Assembly (NCBI GenBank): GCA_027475525.1
Contig: JAMWFC010000081.1
Location: 62,001 to 126,000, forward strand
Origin: Macrolepiota albuminosa
Taxonomy: Eukaryota; Basidiomycota; Agaricomycetes; Agaricales; Agaricaceae
Direction of reading: 5' to 3'
Length of the DNA: 64,000 nt
The notes beneath the pieces are model-generated. The model did not search any database, was not told the DNA's origin, and saw nothing but the letters and a program-made list of their open reading frames with translations. Made by a program: the position numbers and the translations under genes. This document shows, one piece after another, positions 1 through 10,504 of this stretch. Positions within the stretch are counted from its first letter, which is position 1. Each line of letters starts with the position of its first letter.

Positions 1-1
1 C

Positions 2-391
2 AAGTGTACATACCCATCGTGTAACAAGCACTTTAATCGACACGACAATCTCCTTCAACACCTAAAGGTTCACAGAGATCTTGCAACGTCTGAAACGAGT
101 AATGCGGATGACGTTGGCAGTCCTGTGGAACTGCGGAGAATTTCGCCTTCCCCCCTGTTTACTGAACAGCCCCCGTCCCAATTGCAGCCCTATTATCCGC
201 CACACGATTCTTACGAAACATCCACTAAGCATGCGCCGATGTCTACAGTATTTCACCAATCTTCTACGCTTTCTTTCCGTAGCTATGACGCGTCGTACGC
301 GTCTATTTCTGAGCCTGTGAGCTTCAGAACCAACATGGCCGTTTCCTCGCTTCGCACTGAGATTCCACAGTCCCCTCCGAGGACTCCTTGA
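2..391 (+). CDS. C2H2 zinc-finger protein, C-terminal part
   Basis: The reading frame is open from the window edge to TGA at 389-391 (about 129 residues), so the N-terminus lies outside. The first residues form one classical C2H2 finger (C-x4-C-x12-H-x3-H, C at residue 2 and the last H near residue 24). It is followed by a basic linker and a Ser/Pro/Tyr-rich tail without other domains. Ending shortly after the last finger suits a fungal C2H2 transcription factor that binds DNA in the nucleus. Which regulator it is cannot be told from one finger and a disordered tail. No intron is needed in the visible part. Confidence 0.8.
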   Translation, partial: KCTYPSCNKHFNRHDNLLQHLKVHRDLATSETSNADDVGSPVELRRISPSPLFTEQPPSQLQPYYPPHDSYETSTKHAPMSTVFHQSSTLSFRSYDASYASISEPVSFRTNMAVSSLRTEIPQSPPRTP

Positions 392-1237
392 TTGTCAATC
401 CTTTCAGCATTTTAAGTTGTACTTCCTCGACCTTGGCTTCATTTACCTATAATTTTAATTTTTCAGCACATGTATCTTCCCCAGCAATTATTACCTTCAT
501 CTTTTACAATCCATGTTTTTGTTGGAGCTTCGATATCATTATATCATTACCCTGATTACCCTATTTCTCTGCTACTTTTTGGATACGAATATCAGCATTG
601 TAGACCTCTCCTCCATGTTCCTCATAGGCTTAGTCGGACATCCATGGTATATGTTCATACCAAGATCTTTACTCGCTACCATTCTATTCGTAGTACCGGT
701 ATCCCCTCGTGAGTATGCAGAACGTTGTGCTTGCCTCCAGGCATTCAGTTGATCAGCTCATGGACGAATGAATATTGATTTTGGCAACGATGAAATTTCA
801 TGGATATGCCGATGCTCAATAATTAGTACATACAGAATGTTCGCGATACACCTACGAAATCGTGGATAAAACCGAGTCCAATATTGAGCATAATAAATGA
901 ATTGTCATTGATCAGCAGATGTGATCCAATATCAGGCAACGGGGTTGACACATGCACACACGCATCCTGGTTCTTTCATCTCGGTCTCGAAATAGCTGAA
1001 TCAGATCCTGCAGGCAGTTGCGGTCCAATTGGTCTGTCTTTCCAGGTCCGTGACAAATGAGGCACGTTTCTAGATGACGGGCGTAGAGGCAGAGGATGAT
1101 TGGCAAAAGGAATACGATGTGTTCGACGTTCGCTCGTTACATTGGACGGTAGAGTGAACTGAGCAAGAAGTGCACGCTGGTCCAAAAACTGTTATAAAAT
1201 CGTTATTTCAAAGTGAAGCGTGAGAGAAACAAGGCAT
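392..1237. other. intergenic, no gene seen
   Basis: This is the convergent space between the zinc-finger gene and the poly(A) polymerase gene. Only short open frames without recognisable sequence are present. It probably holds both 3' UTRs and terminators. Confidence 0.5.
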
Positions 1238-2647
1238 TCAGACCTTTTGGTCGATGCGAATGATTTGGCCAAGTATATTCTGATTTGTGAGGTCGAGTCG
1301 AAGGAGGGCAGAATATGCATCTTTGAAGAACTGGAAGAACGCTCCAACCTTAGATACGGACTTCGCAATTTCGTTTTCTGGTAACCAGTGATTAGAACGT
1401 ACAAGATCTACGCGGAGGAAGGAGGAAAACGAACCTGGATTGAGAAGACACCGGATAGATAGTATTTCGCTTTCCTCTGGCTTTGGTAGCAATATGCCGG
1501 GCGAAGTAGCAGAGGATATATACGACGTTGTGTAATCAAACGTGAAGCCATAGTAGAACATTAAGTCAATGAGGAGGAAGCCAAGCGATTCTGACTCCAT
1601 AGGCTTGTCGATATACTCATGTGAACGATTACTTGGATTTGCCTATATGTGGACATAATTAACAGCGAAACGAAGGAGAGCATTAGTTGTACCTGAAGAA
1701 AGTGGATACACAAACAAACTAGAGCATAACTTCCCATTCCCCCTCTGGAGGCGTCATTTAACTTTCTCTGACGCAAAAATCCCTTTAAGAGGAATACAAG
1801 TGGTCGGAGGGCAGGCATCCTTGCGAGATAGTCATTGATGACTTCAACTCCCCTGGCCCCCGACTCGTCATTGACATTGATATCAACGCTGAGGGAGCCT
1901 GTAAAGGGTCAAAACTCCTACGTCTACCATATGACAATTGTCACGATTGCTGACCATATTCTTCTCTGATTGCCAAGATAAGGATGGGTACTTTTGCGTG
2001 ATGATTTACGAAGACATGATTCGTAAATGTCGATGACCTGAATTGGCTAGAGAGTTGAAATAACACCCTCTTAACGTCGCTTATGCATGGTAACTCTATA
2101 GCCACGTCTAGATCACTAAGTGTAAATTAGTACGTTATATGGGAACATATCGAGAAAACACTAACCTTGTTGGTAGACAGAGACCTGTCGCAGAACTCCC
2201 GTACACACTGACCGCCGCACTGTGGAACCTTCTATGTATCACCCTTCGTATCTCTGACATCAACAGTTCACGAGCCTTCTTTTCATTAGACGTTTGTTGC
2301 ATGTACGTGAGATACGTGAGTATTTCGTGGTGCAACCTGGTTCATCGGAATCAACTCTGGTCCCCAATAGAAGACACAAACACGTACCTATGCTCCATGC
2401 TATTGTATTCCAAGTCCTTGTTGAAGAGATTCATCCATGGTGTCTCCCTCAACTCGTCCATTTTTGCTGGAGGAGTCGATGGTGATGTCATGTTGACTGA
2501 TCCGGCCCGTATACAAGACAATTTGTCCTGCTTCCGCCGCCTTGGAAAACTTCCCTCTTTGATAGAGCTATGAGTCGGGTATGGCAAACTTGTAATTGAC
2601 CGCCTGCGATCTTCGCGGTTGTTATTAGAAATCGATGGTTCTTTCAT
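1238..2647 (-). CDS. TRF4/PAPD-type non-canonical poly(A) RNA polymerase
   Basis: Six exons (2388-2647, 2166-2336, 1955-2115, 1693-1898, 1435-1642, 1238-1377) join in frame through 50-57-nt introns and give 381 aa. The nucleotidyltransferase core has the family GS box (GSSATGLCLPTSDLD, Asp145 and Asp147) and the third carboxylate in SVDINV (Asp203). The PAP-associated domain follows, with the GGMGSYALVCLCIHFLQ nucleotide-recognition helix and a late LNPENEI motif. Family members add short A tails to nuclear RNAs for exosome surveillance, in yeast within TRAMP. The protein is much shorter than yeast Trf4, with only about 80 residues before the core, so a 5' exon could have been missed. All three catalytic Asp are present, so it looks active. 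Confidence 0.85.
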
Positions 2648-3262
2648 GACATCAGGTAGAAACTCGACACTTTCGACTTTTCGTTCCCAAGAGACAAATA
2701 CAAAGATATATGGAGAAAGTTTCCCCCAGAAAGCGATACTTGAGCCTGAACAACACCAATTAGTAGCGTGGGGATGACGAAAGCTTCAGCCTGAGAACGC
2801 GTTACGCGCGCGTACATATGACAGAAAGGAGGTGATGTGGCTGTGCTGCCACTTGACAGAAATGATCCTTTTTTCAATTAGTCGAACTTTTGCGCCTTGG
2901 CCCACTTTCGTAACACTGCATACAAGAACAATCGAACGCAGCTACGCTATAGACGTACTTCTACTATCGAATGGCGTAGACTCTGCATACCCTGAGTCAG
3001 GTTCCGCGGCGCGTCCTTCTATGCATCCTAGCAGATCCTCCGGAGTTACCATCAGGACGAGTGCTACCATATAAATCCAGTAGATGGAAATCTTACATTT
3101 CAATACCCATTTGACAATTCAAGGACATCATGTTAAGGCCCATCAAGTTGGATCTCTGGCCTCTGCTGTTCACGTTGATTTGTCACACACGAGCTTGTTA
3201 TTGAGCTTGTTATTATGCTAAGGCTTTAACCGCGAAAACTGTGGAAATGTGGTGTACGATGT
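2648..3262. other. intergenic, no gene seen
   Basis: This stretch is upstream of the poly(A) polymerase gene and probably holds its promoter. The short open frames here are not recognisable and show no family similarity. Confidence 0.4.
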
Positions 3263-5583
3263 AGAGCGAACTTTGAAGTCAGGCATACACGAGGACGTAG
3301 ACGATTTCCAAACCCGTAAAACCCATATGGGCCACCAAAACCCTTCTTATGTCCATTCGCAACGAGTCTTTCCAGATGATCGCCAAGAACTGGTTACACA
3401 ATTGACGTATTCGGCAATTTAGATACGAAAATCTGGACACTCCTTGCATTATTTCAGATTATTGATTTGACACAGTTGGAATGCCTTTCGCATCTGATTT
3501 CTCTATATGACAGTCGGTGGTCACGTTCAACGGTCGCGCCCACGAATCCACTGATCTACATGCGCACTCGAAAACACGCCTTATCCATGCTGAGGCTAAG
3601 GATGTCGATATGCCAACATGTCCACTACACTTTGTTGACCTTTCTCCCCTTCTAACGACTCCAAATATATTGAAGATTCCACCATGAGATTTTCTCAAAT
3701 GGATAATAACAATCCTGGCCGAAATCAGCGCTCGATGGCGAGGCGTACGAAAAAGCGAAAGGTGTTGTTGCGTCCACTGACTTGGTCTGGCGTTCAAGGC
3801 CGACACTACTCAAGTTGCTTTTTCAGAGACCGCTCCTTTTGACTGCCAATGCGCAAAAACCCCAGAAAGCTGTGAAAGCCAAGCCTAAATCAGAGGCTCA
3901 GGAGCGGTCAATCGTAACCAATATCCTCTCTCTTTCGTCTTTGTTATACTAAGGCCTCGCCGCAGCAAGTTAGTGTCACCGTCAATCTGAATGTAGTCTG
4001 TGCCATCTTTATATCCAATAATTTCCATCAATCAACTGACACGGGCCTAGCCTTCGACGATTTTGTGTAACCTGACTGCAGATACACTGGAGACTACTAT
4101 TAGATTCGGTATCACCGACATCATCCAGACAAGCGTAACTAATGGAATCCAGGCAGCATTGATCAGAAGGATTCTCGAAGAAGCGTCAGGTGCTCCAAAA
4201 GACGGTACAGAAATGGAGGGTCATTCTCCAGAGAGAGAGTTATCCATCCTCCAGCATCTGGTAGATGAAGAGACGGTTGAGCCATCTATAAAGCTTGAAG
4301 ATAACATGGGCCCACAGACTGCCAACAAAAACACGGTTGCAATGCCTTATTACTGCGAGGACCAAGTTTCTGTGTCTTCTCCATCTCGAACCCAATTACC
4401 GCCCTCACAATATGAGTCCGTATCGGAACAGGAAGATTCTATTACATTAACGTCAGATCCAGTTCAACCAGATATTTACGACGTCTCATCTTTTCCGTCT
4501 TCCTGCGATACATACCAAAGCACACCATCATTTAACTTTCCAACCGCCAATCACATACCAAGCAAAACCAATTTTCCGTCGTCGTTGACTACAGTACCAT
4601 CTTCAGATACCCAAGAGATCAGTGCGAATGAACTAAATGCTTCGACCATACTCCCAATGCATCGCTTGCCATTGGGAAAGCAATTAACATCGGCATCTGA
4701 GTCAACATTGTGAGTATCTGTCGTTCAGCATTAGAACTCGTCTAATGTGTCATACAGAGCCCCTCGAGCCATGATTCAAATCCATCTGCATGACGATCCC
4801 GACTCGCCTTTGAAGAATGTGGAAACTTGGCATGTCAAGCCACACTCGAAGAATGTTTTGAAGCGAGAACTGTGGGACGCGGGATACAGATGGGTGAGGA
4901 GCCAGTTTTGTTTGGCATGAATCCGGCCTGATAAAACTTCAAGTGTTCTGACTCGAACGAATCTATAACCTTTGTGTCCCAATATCGGATATTTTCATGG
5001 GAAATGTTGGAATCTTTCACTGTCAGAAAAGGAAGAGAGACTAAACCTCTTTTCCTCTATCGTATGCAATCTCGACTTGCACAGAATAGAACTATCGATG
5101 AAATCTGAATCTGTTTGTTTAGGTCGCCCCGCAGGTCGTATGGACTTTTGCCTAGGAACAGGTATCGGGCTCCTACTATACCTCGTATCTCTGATTCTTT
5201 TCATGTGGCAACCATGGAAAACCGATTTTGCTGGCTCTTCTCATGCGTTCTTCAGCAATTTTCTACCGATGTTAGCGCAATGGTGGATGAGGGTCGAGTT
5301 GAAGCGTCCTGGAGAACGAATGATTGACCCTTATCTGAATTCGATATACAAGCTCTATCCTCGAGATCTTCTGTACTAAGTGAAACTCAACATGTTCGTT
5401 CGTATTTTGTCAGTCGCCTGTGTGGTGCACATGAAGATGCAACTAATAGATTCTGACGAGCCAACGAATAGAACCCAACCCCAACACCCTAATCACTCTC
5501 AATACCCTTCAATAAACTCTGCCGAGAGCTCGATGATGACAAGTCTGACACAGGCAGCAGAGTGCAGTTTGGGGACCCGATAA
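3263..5583 (+). CDS. hypothetical multi-exon gene, structure unresolved
   Basis: Several protein-like open stretches follow one another on this strand and could be exons of one gene: about 3263-3421, 3516-3688, 3727-3951, 4065-4711, 4757-4900 and 4950-5107. The largest encodes about 215 residues, acidic at first (two LEEA/DEE clusters) and then Ser/Pro/Thr-rich. Its junction to the next piece is a good GT...AG intron (4712-4756), after which come IQIHLHDDPDSP and WHVKPHSKNVLKRELW. The other junctions are guesses. I do not recognise a family. The low-complexity middle with short ordered pieces would suit a regulatory protein, but nothing shows a function. It may be several genes or a decaying one. 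Confidence 0.3.
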
Positions 5584-5915
5584 AGACCCACTCTCATGAG
5601 ATGTGCACCTGGAACATGTTTAGTTTAGCGCACATATCCGGGGTTCTGTAGTTTCCCGTATTAAGTGCGCAATAAATCAGACAATTCCAGTTGTCTCCGA
5701 AAAAGCTTCCTGCTGAGATCGCATTGCATCGCGCCTACGATTCATTGCATGATAATCAGGTCTACCTGCAAACAAGTTAAGTCGATGATTGAGGCCTGAG
5801 TTGACTGTTTTTACTTATTATTAGAAGGACTGGCTGCGCAATCCCTTCGATCTCAGAAATGCACAAGTCAAGCATTCCATAATCGATAGGAGGACATTCA
5901 TCATATATTAGCCAT

Positions 5916-6260
5916 TCAAAGTGGCCATCTCGTTTGCGTGCCTAGTAAAGCTAGAGTCATGAGCACTGGTGAACGAAAGGAAATATAACATACTAGATAG
6001 ATTTCGCCAGGTTTTATCGAATTCAACTTACTTGGGTCCAAAGAAAAGTCGGGTTCAAGAGCAATCGTCCAATTCCGGACGATACGATGTTCCTCTTCAT
6101 CAAAGTCCCGGATTTGACGAACAACAATTCTTGTCAGAATCGGTGAATTGGAAGGAGATGGGTGCAAGAGAACTTACACTGTTTCTGAGGAGTCAGGAGG
6201 TCTGGGTACATCGTTGTTAGCCATATCACATTGGGAAAGCCAAATTATTGAGCTCACTCC
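5916..6260 (-). pseudogene. fragment of an unknown gene, tandem unit I
   Basis: An exon-like stretch reads QIRDFDEEEHRIVRNW, then LEPDFSLDPSKL and KPGEIYL, and ends at a GTATGT donor. The same pattern with an intron at the same place recurs about 0.7 kb away in unit II. Beyond the intron only a few residues remain before a stop, and I could not find an intact start. I do not recognise the family. It could be a small live gene with unpredicted exons, but a fragment is more likely. Confidence 0.3.
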
Positions 6261-6636
6261 AGGTATGAATCTACTGCTTTGCGTTTGCTTGAGTAGGGTC
6301 AGAAATACTCAGCTTTCAATGACGGTTCGACTATATTTACCTTGAATCTATGGGCAACACGAGACCGTGAAGTTGTCCCTCTCTGGGATAAGACGTTGGA
6401 GAACCAGGACTCTTCCCATGTACTTGTAGAATTTGTATACGATCTGCCCCTACGCCAGAAAGATTGAATACTGGCTTCTTAATAAGAAGTTTATGAATTA
6501 CTTATGATCGGAAGAACAGCAGTTCCATTGTATATCCGAAGCAAGGTTGTCCACTTTTCAGACGGTATGATTGGGGATATTGAGGGGTGAATGAGATTAG
6601 TGTATATACCACGGATGGAGGTACAGGCCTTTAATA

Positions 6637-7000
6637 CTACTCGTCAAATACTTCACTTGAGAATATATATTGAGAACAAACCAAAAATATGTCTCCCTCC
6701 TTCACCCAGCTGATTTTGGTAAGATCTAACGAACCATCGGGCTCAATAGTCGGGTCGAAAGTCTGGATGATTGTTGGGTTCTCTTCTTCAGGATCTTCGA
6801 TCTCTACAATGGAAAACCTAAGGCCCCACGTCGATAGCCAAGGCATAGAGTAGAGAGACATAGAAACTTACGGCATACCCTGATATCGCAGTGGTACACA
6901 ATACGAGAACTGCTGATCCACAATAAATTGAACCCATAGAAACCAAACTTGTGATTCAGCCACGTTCCCGGCTGTACGGCCCGGGCCAAGGATGTCAAGA
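6637..7000 (-). pseudogene. fragment of an unknown gene, tandem unit II
   Basis: It resembles unit I: EIEDPEEENPTIIQTFDP, then IEPDGSLDLTKI and KEGDIFL, followed by a GTTTGT donor in the same phase. An acceptor (CTTAG) lies just before the shared part, and upstream sequence reads PGTWLNHKFGFYGFN. The exon after the donor stops at once. The pair therefore looks like a local duplication of an unidentified gene, now broken or only partly present. No function can be assigned. Confidence 0.3.
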
Positions 7001-7206
7001 GTTTGGAGAAGGAAATATTATGTCGTTCTAGGAAACAGATCTTATTCTAACTTATTGAACACTTACAGATCTGATGGCTATATGTCCCATGGTGAGAGAA
7101 AAAGCGGATGTTCAACTGGAACAATTACGTCAGGAAATCAATTGTACTGGTATCCACGACCTCTGAGTATAAAACCAACCACGCCTCAGTGGAATTGGAG
7201 CCCATC

Positions 7207-7693
7207 ATGGCAACGACTAGTCTTTCTGCTACACACCCCCCTGCAAGTAAGTGAATAAAACACTATATTGATGTAGCCTAATCCACACAACCCCACAGTG
7301 AAAGTGGGAGGTCGGCGTTTGTCCGTCTCTTCCCGTCCAAAGCCCGCAGCCCCTGCGTAAGTTCTCACTACTGAAATGAGGATATCTAACGCCTCGGCGT
7401 GTAGCGAGCCTACCACTGCCTCGCCTAGTCCTCCCACAGACTACCCGCGCCCTGTGCACACAACCACAGGTTCTGACGATCAGGTTCATGCGCCTCCTCC
7501 GCCCCACCATGAAGAAGAGCCTCCGAAGAAAGAGAAGAGGCACCAGAATCATGAACATGAGAAACACCTGCGTGACCTTGCACAGCGCAAGAATGAAGCT
7601 ACGAGGCCGAGTAAGGATTTGATGAGTGGGAATAAGGGTTTTGGTGCGGCAGGGAGGATTGCTCAGCCTGCTGGAAGGTCATTGGCGATTTGA
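7207..7693 (+). CDS. small DAP-like protein
   Basis: Three exons (7207-7246, 7299-7356, 7405-7693) join in frame to 128 aa. The N-terminus carries VKVGGRRLSV. The middle is very rich in Pro, His, Glu and Lys. The C-terminus carries NKGFGAAGRIAQPAGRS. The order VK-x-GG-x-R near the start and a Gly/Ala-Gln-rich end resembles the short death-associated-protein-1 family, known in animals as a suppressor of autophagy and as a ribosome-associated factor. That match is by eye and weak. The gene could equally be an unrelated fungal small disordered protein. Both introns have GTAAG donors and clean CAG/TAG acceptors, so the exon model itself is fairly firm. Confidence 0.55.
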
Positions 7694-7950
7694 GGAGGAT
7701 TGAAAGTGTTTCTTTGAGTTGGAATTATTGGGGGAACAGAAGAATCTAAAGACCAATGTATTGTATCAGCTAACCGACAGTCGCAACGAAGTCTGACGAA
7801 TGAAACATGTACTACCACCGTATTGTTTATAACATTCATATTTTGAGTTCAAACAGGCTTTGAAATGATCGAACGAAAGAAAAATGTATTTCTGGTGCGA
7901 AGAACCATATATAAATCTATTCTGTGCAAGTAAAAATCAAAGTAAGAATA

Positions 7951-8141
7951 CGCGAATATTAGTGCCAAAGAGTCGGATCCACCGCGGCGAGCAACGAACG
8001 AGGTCCGATAGCGACATGGCACAGTATCCACTAGAGTTTGATCGGCTCTAGCGGGAGAGGTTATTCTTGCAAACATTTCTACGCCCATCCTTTCATTCGC
8101 TTTTCAGCGTGTAAGGTGGGTTCTAACAGAATGCGTTTCAT
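7951..8141 (-). ncRNA. H/ACA-like structured RNA, copy 1 (downstream of eL28)
   Basis: This shares about 180 nt of sequence with the copy in intron 4 of the eL28 gene. Read on the minus strand it folds into three helices. The first is a short 5' hairpin closed by CCCA-CCT/AGG-A-TGGG, with CGCT-GAAA-AGCG inside. The second is a 9-bp hairpin around CTAGAG...CTCTAG. The third is a long 3' hairpin with lower stem GTGCCA/TGGCAC and upper stem TCGGA/TCCGA separated by an open pocket. The 3' stem is followed by AUA three bases before the likely end, an allowed variant of the ACA box. No good H box is visible. It is about 200 nt beyond the eL28 stop codon, so it may lie in a 3' UTR intron or be transcribed on its own. 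Confidence 0.5.
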
Positions 8142-8358
8142 CCCCGAACAAAGGAATTAAGAAGAGGAGTGAGAAGAGAGGAAAGAGAATGACAAGAACA
8201 TTGCTCTACACCAAAGGTTGGAAGACTCACGAAAACTCACACAGCAACAGATCAATCGAGGAGTCATGTATACATGGGTCGGCATATCAGGGCATACACA
8301 TATGTGTGATGTTGTGTGTGACATGGTAGGAGATGGAAATGCAGACGCAAGTAGACGT

Positions 8359-9288
8359 TTACTCGGAGGTAGCCTCGACGGCCTGAGCCTTCTTGCCCCT
8401 GACCTTCTTCGGTAGTGTCGGCTTGGGTTCTTTTTGTGCGGCGACGAGAGCGGAAACGCGGGCAAGGGCAGCCTGAATAAGCAAAACATGTTAGTATCGT
8501 GCCTTCTGTGTTTAGAGTAAGGAGAAGAAAGAAATAACGACAGAGAAGTATGTTAGCACCAAAGAGTCGGTACACCGCGACGAGCATCGAACGGGGCCCG
8601 ATAGCGACATGGCGCATTACTCATTGAGGTTTGATCTTCCTCAACGAGCCGGTTTATCTTGCAAACGTTATCCACACCCATCCTTTCATGAATTGTTCAG
8701 GTAGGTTCTACTATAGAGTGCGACTGACTTCGAAAAGCCACAAACGAAAAAGAACAAGAAAGTAAGACTGAGAATAGGCACTCACAGTTCGGAGGTCAGG
8801 GCGGTATCCGCGCTTAGCATACTGAGAGACGATACCCTGTGCACGACGCGATCCTGACCGGGGGCGGATGGAGGACTTGGCGTAAGCGGTCTTGACGGCG
8901 CCAGCGACGGCTTTTGTCTTGCGGGCAGTGATTTGGACGCCAGAGGGTGAGTCAGTGATGTCGAGGGTCTATGGCACCATAAAAATCAGGATTTTGGCAA
9001 GAATGGTCTATATACCTTCGCGTTGGCGAGACCGGAGAATTTGTAGGAGTGGAGGTTACGAAGGTTACCCTATCCATGAAATAAAGATATCAGCGCATCA
9101 GCATTACTAGAACGCTGGAAGACACGTACAGGCTCCTTGGAGAACACCGGTCCCTCGACAACTCGCTTGACGATGAACGAGTTGTTCTTCTACAAAATCA
9201 GATCCAGAAAATCAACTTTTTAAAACCATAAGGAATGCAGAAAGACGGCACGAACGCGGAGGAGGAGCCACTGGAGATCTGAGGACAT
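8359..9288 (-). CDS. RPL28: 60S ribosomal protein eL28
   Basis: Five exons (9256-9288, 9130-9189, 9016-9069, 8786-8968, 8359-8472) give 147 aa, starting MSSDLQWLLLRKNNSF and ending in a Lys/Ala-rich tail. The sequence follows the eL28 family along its whole length: KRVVEGPVFSKEPGNL, HSYKFSGLANAK, SRRAQGIVSQYAKRGYRPDL. It is a structural protein of the large cytosolic ribosomal subunit. All introns but one are about 45-65 nt. Intron 4 (8473-8785) is 313 nt and contains a structured RNA, as expected of a ribosomal-protein host gene for intronic snoRNAs. All exon junctions keep the frame. Confidence 0.95.
8549..8728 (-). ncRNA. H/ACA-like structured RNA, copy 2 (in eL28 intron 4)
   Basis: This copy lies inside the 313-nt intron on the host strand. 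Its helices match copy 1 with compensating changes: hairpin 2 is TTGAGG...CCTCAA here against CTAGAG...CTCTAG in copy 1, and the 3' lower stem is GCGCCA/TGGTGC against GTGCCA/TGGCAC. Variable positions pair as G-U on the minus strand but would be A-C mismatches on the plus strand, which fixes the orientation. The two strands of the 3' pocket (GTCGCTA and CTCTT) are the same in both copies. The 3' end has ACA followed by three bases, about 13 nt below the upper stem, as in pseudouridylation guides. The target is unknown. Confidence 0.6.
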
Positions 9289-9690
9289 TGTGAGCGATTT
9301 TGTGGAAGGCCGGCGGAAATTTGAACTTCGGGTTAGGGGTGCCGCAATGGGGAAGTTGTGGCTGAGTGGTACTGTACAGCTGCCCGGCAGAGAGTGCTGC
9401 AAAATATGTACAAATATTCGGCTCCGGTTTGGGTGAGCGCCACGTTTTCGGCGCCACCCCATTGACGCATCTGGTAGTTATTCAACTTTCACCTAGCGTT
9501 TTATCATTATCTCTTCATTCACTGATATCTCTCTGTCTGCACCACTGGTTTCATTGCACCCTGGCTCTGGCAATACATACTTACATAACTTTTAACGGGT
9601 GGTGTCCATGTTATCTAGAATTCGTGAATGTACAGGGCATTTATAGACAGCCTGTCTCCTGAAAACCCATGCTTTTTCCGTCCTAACATG
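9289..9690. other. eL28 upstream region, no gene seen
   Basis: This is the space upstream of the eL28 start codon and presumably its promoter. Pyrimidine-rich stretches are present but no clear TATA box. No supported coding sequence was found. Confidence 0.4.
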
Positions 9691-9694
9691 TCAA

Positions 9695-10063
9695 TCATTT
9701 CAGATCTTGTACATCCATTTGAACAACGTGTTGGATCAGTTGGTGGAGATTATAAATCTCGACAATTCGGGAACAATGATCCGAGTCCCTGCAGCTGCAA
9801 ACCAGAGGACACGCATACAACTCAATGAGAACTAAAACTGGTGCATGATGCCTTGTTGTTATACTTGACATACCTTGGTTTGACATTAGCTTTTCAACCA
9901 GTGAACAAGCGTGAATTTGTAACGTACACATGTCGCAAAGTGACCTTTTGAGTTCATGTATATACTCCAATACCCTGTCTACAGGAAACGCTCCGCGACA
10001 ATCAGATCGACTATCTTCATCAAGGTCTGGAAGACTACCCGCGAAATCAGGAATAAATGTCAT
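9695..10063 (-). CDS. weak hypothetical open frame
   Basis: An open frame of 122 codons begins with ATG at 10063 and reads FAGSLPDLDEDS, then FPVDRVLEYIHELKRSL and CTLQIHACSLVEKLM. The first half looks like real protein with a possible helical segment. The second half may include an intron: there are GTACGT and GTATGT donors with plausible acceptors. Upstream exons toward 10351 are possible. I do not recognise a family, and it may not be a gene. Confidence 0.25.
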   Translation of the reverse strand: MTFIPDFAGSLPDLDEDSRSDCRGAFPVDRVLEYIHELKRSLCDMCTLQIHACSLVEKLMSNQGMSSITTRHHAPVLVLIELYACPLVCSCRDSDHCSRIVEIYNLHQLIQHVVQMDVQDLK

Positions 10064-10504
10064 ATGTCAGGATTTTTCCTCCCTGCCAAGCATTCAAAAT
10101 GACTTCGCGTGGCAAAAGAACCGATCTCTTCCCTGCTTCCGTTCGTCGACGTCATTTCACGACCTGCACTTTCTTCCACCACAAAATGAAACTTTCCGGC
10201 CGCCAGGAAGACGCTGTAGGCGCGCAAAACGCGTCACGAGGACATCCAATCGGCAACCCGAGCCTCTGCTTACTAATGCCAAGTGATGAAAACACGGCCA
10301 TGTCGGAGTATTCTCCATGGGTGCCGCTTCTGGAGATCTAGTAAATTTCATCTTTTGTTTTAACTTTGCCCTGTCTTTACTCGTTCATTATCACTGGTCC
10401 TCCTCGGACTAGCTTGTCTCTTTCTTTATAAGCACCTGTAATTGGGCAATTTTCCTACACGTCCTTTCTTTTTCTAGATACCGTTGAGACGACCCGTATC
10501 AAGG

